NCBI RefSeq assembly: GCF_910589235.1
Contig: NC_060961.1
Span: 7,002,440 to 7,066,439, forward strand
Origin: Vespa crabro
Taxonomy: Eukaryota > Arthropoda > Insecta > Hymenoptera > Vespidae
DNA: 64,000 bases
Reading direction: 5' to 3'
The notes beneath the pieces are model-generated. The model was not told the DNA's origin, made no database searches, and saw only the letters and a program-made list of their open reading frames with translations. Of this stretch, positions 40,651-52,142 are shown in pieces (within the stretch, counting starts at the first letter, position 1; every line of letters begins with the position of its first letter). Made by a program: the position numbers and the translations under genes.

Positions 40651-42218
40651 GTTTGTCTCTCTTTCTCTTTCTCTCCCAAACTTCTCTTCCATGGTTCTGC
40701 AATCAGTTTAATGAGTAAGCCGCGACGACGCTAATTGTGAACGAAGAGAAACGGCCTCGAATTATTTCCGTACATACACGCGAGTCGAGTTTGTTTATCC
40801 TGCAACTAAGTTATATTCTCTGTTTCGTATATAGCAAGATGTAATAATAAATCAAATTTCCAATTATCGGATTAACTTTTCCACTTTCATATTGACATTT
40901 TTTTCTTATATATTATATGATTATTATTAATATCATTTATTGTATATGTGGTATTTCATGATATTCGAGGCCATCAATAAAAAAAGGAAATTTTTCTCTT
41001 TACAATAGTCTTCGTTTCACGTTTCTGTGACACTTAGTTTAGGAGATATAACTTTTTGAAATATTTCCATTTATAATTCGTAATAAACTGCGTAGTACTA
41101 CGATGGTAAAAAGTATTTACATTATCCAACTGATCGGCAGCGTAAATTCCAGGAACTTATTATATAGGTTACTGTATCAATGCATTAATGAATTTATATA
41201 GGTCACTGTATCAATGCATCAATGAATTTATATAGGTCAATGAATCAATGAATCTATCTTTTATTTATATGAGTGTATCTTGTGAATTACTACTAGTAGT
41301 AGAAATTTCAAACGAATATCAACTTAATTGGCAAACTTTTTTCTATTTGTTGTTTTTTTCGCGATATTCACATTTTTGCAATAATTTGTTATAAATAATT
41401 TGTTATTATAAATAAATGTAAAAAAATTTTTCATTTTTTCGAGAATAACTTGTTAAGCATTAAAAATATTGTTTTGTTGCATAATCAATCTGTTGAAACA
41501 ATTTGTTATAAACAAATTTGTCATAATTTGTTATAACCAATTTTTTATATTTTCGAAAGTTAGTTATAGAATCTTCAAAATATTGTTTTTTTTTCGTTTA
41601 ACCAATTTATTTAACAATTTATTATAAAAAATTTTTATACACAATTTGTTATAAACAATTTGTTATAAACAATTTTTCATATTTCGGAGTAAGGTAAGTT
41701 GTTTTTTCTTCTAATCAATTTGTTCTAACAAATTTTATATAAAAAAATTTTTATATCTTCGGAAATATATTATAATCTTAGAAAAAATGCTTTTTCTTTT
41801 GACCAATTTGTTCAACAATTTATTATAAACAATTTTTAAAAATAATTTGTTAACAAAATTTTGCATAAGTAATTCATAAATGATATATTCAAAAGTAATT
41901 TATAAATTCTTAGGAAAATTGTTTTTTTCTTTTAATCAATTCGTTTATCAATTTATTAGAAAAACAAATTTTGACGAACAATTTTTTCCAAAAACATTCC
42001 AACATTTCACACGTTTATACACCATATACAATAGCTAGATGTTTCTTCCCATGAACATTTTGCTGATGCAGAATATTCGGTTAGAGCGTTTTTTGAAGGA
42101 CATAAATAGCACCTTGAGAAGCCTACGAATGGTATAGAAACGTTCCTAACCGAGGCGTGTAACACAAGGACGTTCTTTTGAGAGTGTGAGTAAGTGAGAG
42201 AAAGAGAGAAAGAAAAAA

Positions 42219-42260
<42 letters not shown>

Positions 42261-43021
42261 GCACTACGAACCGGTTGGCTCGAGGGCTCTTAAAAGAAAA
42301 GATACGAGCGTAAGGCTACAGTAAAAAAGGAGAAAGAGAGAAAGAGAGAACGAGAGGGTGAAGAAGGAGTAGAGAAGAGAGGTTGGAAAGCGCGTCATCG
42401 CACCCCGCTTAAAGAGGGATTCGGTATCTGTGTTTGTCGGCGGATTAATTTAAGCTCAGGGCCACTTTTACGTAGAACCCATCTTCAGAGTTTTCCTTGT
42501 TTTATTTCCTGACGGGAGGACATCGTCGCTTTCAGATTTGTCATATTCTACTTTTTCTTTTTTTTTTCTTCTTTTTTTTTGTTTCTCTCTCTCTCTCTCT
42601 CTCTCTCTTTTTTGTCTTTTTGTCTCTTTCTTTTTTTGTGTTACAAAAGATTTTGTCTTTTATCAAAAAACAAAGAGAGAGCAAGGGGAGAGAGAGAGAG
42701 AGAGAGAGAAAAAGAGAAAAAGAAAGAAAAAGTAGAGAACAGAGAATGTCATTCTTAAAGAAACCTATGATAGAAAGGATATTCCTTGAGCTAGAGAAAG
42801 AGAAAGAGAGAGAGAGGATTTTGTTTCTTTTCTTCTCAGAAATTTTACATTTACACTGTATTGCTGTGGAAACAGCTTCTTATTATTATACGTCGCTCGT
42901 TCTTTGAACGAACAAATCGGAATGAACTTTTCGGCCGGTGTGTTTGCTTCCTGTTTGATAATAATTTCACTATCTTCAAGTCGTGACCCATCTGATGCTT
43001 TAAAGATCATGCAGAGAGGGG

Positions 43022-43052
<31 letters not shown>

Positions 43053-43639
43053 GGAACACATTTTGAGTACGATTTAACAGGTCGTCGAGTATTTTCGTGG
43101 CCCGTGGGATATTTAAAACGTTCGCGTGATTTTTTGTGACGTTGTTTTTTCTCCTTCTTTTTTATTTTTTTTTTTCCTTTTTTTCCCTTTTATTTTCTTT
43201 TTCCTACTGCGGTTTAAATACGAAGGTAGGTATAGAAAAAAGATTTCTTTTTCCTTTTTCTTTTTTCTTTCTCTCTCTCTCTCTCTTTCTCTCTCTCTGT
43301 CTTTTCTTCTTTTTTCTTTACACCTCGTTCGATTCAACGTCGTTTAATTGATTCCCTTTTTTATTTATACGTTTAATTCGTTGCAAGCCGAGATATTAGA
43401 CGAGATGCGGTGGAAAAATTTGAAAATTTTTAATAGTCAAAGCTGACGTTCGACCGTTATTCGAGTTTAATCATAGTTGAGCGATTTGCCAACGGCAATA
43501 TATATTCTCGCTTATCATCGAAGCCGATAATGTAAAAATGGAGGCGGAAAGTCCGGTACTTCGTATCAGTAAATTGTAATTATCTCAAGATCGTTCTAAC
43601 TTATATAACGCTTCAGAGGATTTTCATAAAGAAAACGAT

Positions 43640-43686
<47 letters not shown>

Positions 43687-43983
43687 ATGACGTAAAAGTT
43701 TCCTTTAAGCCCGACAAAGTCGATCTTCGTGTTATTCCAGTCCATCATCCTTCCGATAGGTTCTTTTTCTATTTTTTATTTTTTATCTTTTTTTTTCTTT
43801 TTTTCCCTTCTTCTTTTTTCTTTTTATCAACTTTCTTGCAAGTTAGATGACGTGTCAGTTTCAAAAAGAAATTATCGCATACTTCTTGATAATATTTAAA
43901 CTTCTCAACTCATACCACTTCATTTTTAAACATATTAACATTCTTCGAAAACTTTCAATTATGGACAAATATTTGTTATCTCA

Positions 43984-44033
<50 letters not shown>

Positions 44034-44548
44034 TTCTCTAATGGCATTAATTAAAATATTACAGTGTGCATTTATACAGGAAAAAAACAAAGAAAGCAAA
44101 CAGAAACAGATAAGGTAATATCCGTTCGTTGTAAAAGTCGTTTCTTTAATAAAAAAAAAAAAGCCTGGCCGAGTGTTTCTGAAAACACTCTCGACATATT
44201 TAAGTACCGGAAATTATAGCGAGGGAAATTTTATTGTCGATGTTGGGAGAAAAGTAAGATTGGCAGACGTTAGACGGTAGTGAACTATTATATTCAATCT
44301 GACAGTCAAATTAAGTTCTATAAACGATCAAAATTTAGATCGATCGACGCTATTTATAATTTCTAGTATTCGAATTGAGATCCCTCTCTCTCTCTCTCTT
44401 TTATTTTTTCAAATTACACGTGACTTTGTATATTTTCGAAATACAAACTTTAATTCTACATACCAATAATTTCTTCTTCTATCTCTTTCATACGCTCGCA
44501 CACTATAATACAAATACACGTAATATCTATGTCTATTTCTCTTCATCC

Positions 44549-44594
<46 letters not shown>

Positions 44595-45042
44595 GTAACG
44601 TAACGTTCACCGAATAGTTCAGATAGCGATTCATATCAAGAGTCGCGTTTCTCGTTTGTACAGTCTGGCCGAATTATTAAGTTATGAGATACCACATACT
44701 GGTGGATGGAGGTAACTATCTGTGAGGAGACGCGCAGACTTTGCGCCGTAAAATCGCGGCCGCGAGTGCCTGATGCATATGCAAACGTATACCGGTACGG
44801 CCTCTGTGCCGGCTGATTCGAGCCACGGCAACTATCAGAAGGGATATTCCGTACGGTCGCTGAATATATGTATGTACATATACCTATATACTTTTGGGAA
44901 ATGTGATTCCATGAGAGACGAATTTTCGTAGTATGTAGGTAACATTGCTTCTGTAATAAAGATTACAGAAGCAATGTTAAGTTAAGTTTTATTTTTTTCT
45001 TTTCTTTCTTTTTCTTTCCCTCTTTTTTCTTTTTTTTTCTTT

Positions 45043-45087
<45 letters not shown>

Positions 45088-48000
45088 ATAATAACAAGCA
45101 TCGACACTTATTTAATGATAAGTTTTAATTAAAAGGTACTTTATCATGTAAGAGTATTAAAGAAAATTAAATTAATCTTTTAGAAAGGTATATGAATTGA
45201 ATTATTAAATTTACAAAATTTATTACAAAAATTTAGGAAGGGAATATAACGTAATAGAGGGGGAAAAATTAATAAACATCGTATATCCAATAATTATTAA
45301 ATAATATCATATTAATAAAAAATATTCATTATTAATATAGGTTTATTATTAATTGAGGTACGTAAATAAATATTATATAATCGTGCCTAAGGTGTCAAAT
45401 TTAGTAATACTTTGATGATTCGAAATATCGACAATGTTCTTAGGATAGTTTTGATTGTTATTACGATTTAAATGTTTGAAAGATGTAATCGGTCTAAGTT
45501 ATGATCATTTTTAAAAATCGTTTACCATAACAAGTATATTTCGTAACTTCTTAAAGGAACAATCTTAAAGCTTCGATCTTAATAAGGTAATAGAATTTTT
45601 CTTAGATCCGTAATATATTACCTTCTTCGTACTTACAAAGTTAATACCGTGGAATTGGCAAGAACGTCATGGAGGTAGGATTTAAGCGTTTCAACAGAGC
45701 GAGAGAAGAGAGAAAGAGAAAGAGAGAGAAACGAGAGAGAGAGAAAGAGAGAGAAAGAGAGAGACATTCGTTAACTCGAAGCTTTCCTTCTTTGGATTCT
45801 TTCTCTGGTGAAAGAGCCATTTCCATTTTTTATTTGAGGAATAAGTAGAAGAAAAGAAATGAACTTCCTGTTTGTTATCAGACATTCTCTCACGAAAAAA
45901 CTTGAATTCTTCGAGCCAATACCCACTCTCCTTTTTCTTCCTCACTTTACTTTTTTCATCCTAGCATACGCTTGAATTCTTTTCGATTAATTGTTTTCCG
46001 CCTCTATAGTTTCAACCGGTTTTATCCATTATCGTGTAATTTCCTCTCACCTATTCTTATTCGTGATATCGCCAGTATCACTGTCACCAGTACAGTAACG
46101 GTCTCGATTATACAACCACAATGACAACCGATCATTGGTATATCGTAGCTATCCACGTCTCTCTGAAGTAAACTTTACCTGTAGTTCGTCAATAAGATCG
46201 AAGAGCTAATTAAAGTTTTCCGAAGAGGTAGTTCCAGGGTATCGACCGATCTACGAGGGAAAACAGGTCATCGTGGCTTAAATTTTCTTGAAGTACCTCG
46301 AAGATAGACGTTGATTTTAACGCTACCATACCAACCACTCCTTCTTCTCTTTCAACCAATTGCCCTTTAAAATTTTCACTTTATTGTTTCGAATGGTCGT
46401 TGTCGTGTTCGTTCGTTCATTGTACGAATATATCTCGAATATCTTGATTTATTATTTAGACTAAAATTAAACATTATCGATTTCCTATAAAATTGTTCTA
46501 TAAGAAAATCGATAGAAAAAAGAAAGTAATAATATTGGAATCAGAATCATTACAAAGGGTATGTCAGATTACGATCTAGATACATACTAATCGTTATACA
46601 TTTTATATTTTAAATTCAAGTGTCTTTTCACTTTGTTTGAAAGGAAAAAAAATTCGATTTTATTCTTTAGTTGAGCAGAATGCAATTCGTTGAAATCGAA
46701 GGGACGAATCGAATGAAGGTTCTCTCTTTTTTTCTTTTTTCTTTTTTCTTTATTTTCTTTTTCTTTTTTTTTCTTTTTTCCTTTTCACAAAGAGCCAAGC
46801 AAAGAGAAAAATACACGTTCGATCTTCGGTTCGATAGATCCTCGCGAGGATTGAGCTTTATCGTTCTAGAATGGAATTCGTCTTCAGAATCTATAGAAAT
46901 CTTGAAGAAAGAGAGAAAAGATGTGTCAATCACGTGCACCAAATCGTTGATCTAAAGAGGATTGCGATTTATCACGAGTGTTAACAGCAACGAACAAACA
47001 TTATTAGGCAGGATGATATCGTTTGATATAAGTCGGGGGTGTAGCTCTCTCTCTTTTTCTTTTTTTCTCTCATTTTCTATCTCTCTTTTTACGTGCCATC
47101 CTTTTTCTTGATCTCTTTTATGTCTCTGTCATTCCGTTTCCTTTTTCCTCTTTTTATTTTTCTTCTTATTCTTCTTCTTGTTCTTTTTATTCTTCTTCTT
47201 CTTTTTTATTTTCGTTTTCTCTACTCTTTACTTTTTTTCTTTGTTCTTTGTTTATCTGTGGTTCGTGATCGGAGCTTTGAGGTTGTTGGTATCGCTTCTC
47301 GTCACGTACATACGAGATTCTATTCTTCGTAAAACTCGAAAGAAAAATATAAAGATCGAGAGGTTACTAGATAGAACGATCAAATTTGACTGACCATCAC
47401 GTATCTCTTATTTTTTTTTTATTCATTACGTGTTCTTTTTCCTTTTTCTGTTTTTCTTTTTTCTTTTTTTCTTTTTATTTTCTATGTCTTTCTTTTTATT
47501 AAGTGAGAACGAGTAAATAACTTTTTTTGATCAGAAACAAGTAAATTTTATCAAATAGGTATAAATAATTTCGTGTAACATTGTTTCGAGTACATTAAAT
47601 TAGATAAAAGTATATAATATTTTTATTGAAATTGATACATATCTGTGTGTACATATTTAATAAAATTTTTTTTTATCAAACAATTTTATACAAAAATTTA
47701 TTATATTATCAATTTTCATATTCATTTTATATTTTTTTTCATTCGTTTCGGAAAATTCGATAGTTCGTTTATATGTTTTATTTTTATTCCATAATACAAA
47801 TGAAAGCGTACGTTTTATTTTTTTGTCATTTATAAAAATAAATATTTTTATTTTCTTTTCTTTTTTTTTTACATCATCGTATATAAACCTACGTTATATT
47901 AACTTCTATTTTGATTTTATATTTTTGTTAAAAAATTTAATAGGGCGCTCGGTTACACGTCTATCGTTTGAAATTTAACATTTGATGTGATAATAAACTT

Positions 48001-48205
48001 TAATATTAAACAAATCGATATGGCGAATTTGGCAATCATTATAATTTTTATATTCTTCTATTCCGTATAGTATGAAAATCCTATTAAATTTTCTCTTCTT
48101 TCCTTGGCATGAAAAATTCTGCATAAAAATGTCGCAAAATTGTGACAGGGCTCAGCGTGTCATCCCTTTTATTCTTCGTAAAAAGTAGACGAGAATCATA
48201 GTCTC

Positions 48206-48270
<65 letters not shown>

Positions 48271-49425
48271 CGTATCTACGAGAAAAACTGGAAATACTGG
48301 GCAAATACACGACGGCGTAGGTCGTGTCGACGCGCGCGTGAAAGTGCGATAGGATAAAATAAACAGGAACATTTACGTAGCGTGTATTGATCAGAGGGTG
48401 AAATGTAAATACATAAATCGCGATATTGTCGTGTCTCGTATAGACATATCGACGAATTTTCCCAACAGACTACTACCGGTATTAACGATTTTTCCCCTGT
48501 AGTTTTTCGCTTTCGATGAAAAGTGTCTCGAAAATTCAACGTATTCGTACTTTCAAGCTTTTCAAACCGAAAATCGTTTGCTATCGATCGAAATAAAAAA
48601 GAGGACATTGAACTATTTGCAAAATTTATACATATGAAATGTTCAATAATAATCATGGTAATTTGATTAAAACGATGTTTAAATAATATTATGATAATTC
48701 TGTTCAATTTTTAATCTCACAAATATTTCACTTTCATTAGATTTATTTATTTATATATTTAAAATATTTAATATGTTATCAACATAAAATTTGTATATTT
48801 ATATATACATATATATGTATATATATGTATATATATGTATATATATGTATATATTAAATATTTGAATAAAATACAAACAAATCATTTATAATAATATACG
48901 AGTCATATGTATTTTAAGAAAAGAAAAGAAAAATAAAAAAATAAAAAGAACTAGAAAAAAAGAAACGAGAAAAAAATAACCATAATAGTCTTCAATTCAC
49001 ATCGCTGCACATTTTCATTTTATTTTTTGATTCCACTCGTGCACGCATTTGGACGATCACATAAACGAGTCTCGAAACATTTTTGGCCCGTTGAAAAATA
49101 CGAAAAAGCACCTGTCGTGTCCGCGTACTTCATGCAACGAGTCGTCGGTCACTCGTTAAATAACTATCGAGAATGGAACACGAGCGTATCACCATGCCAT
49201 GCTTCGTTAGTTCACTTGTCGATATATTAATGTAGATAAAATAAATTTGTGAATTCCATTTGACCGAATGGCAACGTCAATCCTATGTATAATAGCACTG
49301 TCGATTAGTATCGTATGAATAGTTAGAATATTCTGTTAGTAATTGCATTATTATTTTTTATATATCATAGTTCAATTAACATAATTTGATTCTTTTAATG
49401 TTAATTATATGAAGTAAAGAGAGAA

Positions 49426-49466
<41 letters not shown>

Positions 49467-50019
49467 AAATTAAAATATTTTCATATGACATATATAGATA
49501 CATTTTGTTTAAAATATTTTTTAAACAAAATGTATCTATATATGTATCTATATATACTTTTTGTTTAAATCATTTTGTTTAAAATAAAAATATTTTCATA
49601 TGATATATATAGATACATTTTATTTCCACACAAATATTTTTTAAAAAAATATATATGATAACTGATCATAACAAAGTTTCAAATATATGGACACTCATAT
49701 GTGTGTATGTGTGTGTATGTGTACATGATCGATGAAAAATTCCCAGGCGATTTTAAAAATCAATTATACTCTCTCGCGACTTCTTTATTTATTCTTTAAT
49801 TTTTATACCTTATCGTATCGTACAATCACAGGTTTAAGAACTTTGTTAGAATGTTTAAAAATAATTTAAGAAAGAGATTTCGAAGAAAGAGTAATTAAAA
49901 GATATTGTTTCGTTTAGTTTTATTATTGTCATCATATCGTTTTATATTTATTGTATCGTAAAAGACGAAAGTAACAAAAAAGGAAGAATAAATAAATACA
50001 TAAAAAAGAAAATAAAAAA

Positions 50020-50070
<51 letters not shown>

Positions 50071-51051
50071 TTACCTGGTTGTTTGAAGATCAACGTGAAG
50101 TTTGTTGGAACGAAAAAGGGAACATAATGAAACCTCTTCGTTCTAATTTCGGAGGGCAAGGAAATCTTTTGAACGTTATTTGGCGAACTGTAAACAGAGG
50201 GTCGCGTAATAAAGGGTTACCCTCACCAATTTTACCCAACTCTCCATTTTCGTGTACTTTACTTCGCTTTTGCCCTCGTTTTTCTTATCATTTTCTCGAT
50301 CGTAATTCTTATTCCCTCTGACATAGATATATTTATTGTAAGGGATTTAATTATTTCATGGATACATCTCTTGGTACATCGGCACATAGGAGTCACGTTG
50401 GCAAATTCTCTACGGAGTCGTTTGGTTTCCAGTCAGAGTCGTTTGCTAGCTCGGAAATCCTTTGGATATTTTAACAGTCTATCTATCTAGTACCTTACTC
50501 TGAGATTTCTAGAAAGTCAAAGAATTCCCCAACACGTACGACTTGTTTTTAGTTCAAACAATGAGCCTCGTCCTTTGGCGTAACTTTCGTAGAACGAAAC
50601 GTAAACGTATATACGTCTATAAGAAACTATATTTTTGTTGTATTATTCATCGGAATATTTTCATTCATTGAAATATTTTCTATAGTAAAGAGAAAGAAAG
50701 GGAGAGAGAGAGAGGGAGAGAACCGTAAATTGTTTACGACCTATTTGTTCTTATATGACCTCTATATCTCTTAACCTTCAAGTTGTTTAATATGATAGTC
50801 GTAGTTTGTTCGTAACAATTAGTATCGTACGAGAACGTGAAAGGTAAGCTTTAATTTTAACTTTCTTCTCATTTCTTTCAATATAATCGAAGATAATGTA
50901 TTTCTCAATATATTTCGTATTAATTAAAATCTACCTGTTATTTCTACTTATACGTGCTCGAACAATATTTCATTTATAATTTTTATAAAATTAATATGAC
51001 TGATGTTTATAAAATTTATAATGACTTATAAAATTGTTAATGATTAAACAT

Positions 51052-51093
<42 letters not shown>

Positions 51094-52105
51094 TTGTATA
51101 ATTTTGTTAATCACAATAAGAGATACATAATAGGCAAAAAAAAAGGTTTTTTTTTTTATTCATAAACAATCGAAATATATATATCGATTTATACAAATTT
51201 ACCATGGTGCCCGAATATTTTTCTCATTCATTGTATGTACATATTTAGTTTAATCTTAAAGTTACATTAACGTTTAATTATAATAATTAATTCTTTATTA
51301 CAAAAGTGAAAAAGCTTTGTAATTTAATAACATTATTTCAACAATTCGTTTCTTGAACAAGTTCTGATATTAATTGTTATCTTCATTATTATTATTATCC
51401 CTTGGGTGATAATATATAAATATATAATTGCTTTATGCAACACGCAATACAACAATTGCGTTTACAATAGTTCGCACACATGAACACCTGCGTTTGTATA
51501 CCGTTCATTTGTAATCAATTGCACGATTTTTCTATCTCTCTTTTTCTATTTAAAAAAGGGGAAAAAATTACAAAAACAAAAAAAAAGATAAAAAAATAAA
51601 AAAATAAATAAATAAAAAACCTAGATGAGAAAAAAGAATAACCAATGATTCATACACGTTATATGATTCATAGTCCGACTATAAAATCTCTCACGGAAAT
51701 TTAAAAACGTAGAAAAAAAAACAAGAACGTACATTGTTATTCGTTCGTTATAACCAGCCTGTATGTATACCGTACTCGTAAAAAGTAATCTCTTTGTTAG
51801 GCATATTTTTCTTCTACATTTATAATCTTCGAATTAAAAATCATTTAATGTACCACTTATACATATATGCATATGTATTATATTATTATATATCGACTTA
51901 TAACAATCTTTTAGCGATATCGTATATAAATTTTTCTTTGTTAGAAGGCAAACGCGGTGATTGCACGAAGCTAAAGATTGAAATTAAAAAGTAGAATCAA
52001 AGCAGTAAGTACCATGCTGACGTTAAACTTTTCTAAGATGTAATTATTCGTTGCTAAGTCCTTTATAATAAAGACAAATGAGCGTCTCCTTCCTTACTTT
52101 CTTTC

Positions 52106-52142
<37 letters not shown>

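Noticed and set aside
48276..48707. 143-residue minus-strand frame in intron 3
   Set aside because: Largely non-repetitive, but no domain, signal peptide or splice context was recognised; a chance frame in 64 kb cannot be excluded.
49027..49230. Plus-strand frame in intron 3 as a possible alternative exon
   Set aside because: It has no Ig hallmarks and no acceptor or donor in a phase that fits exons 3 and 4.
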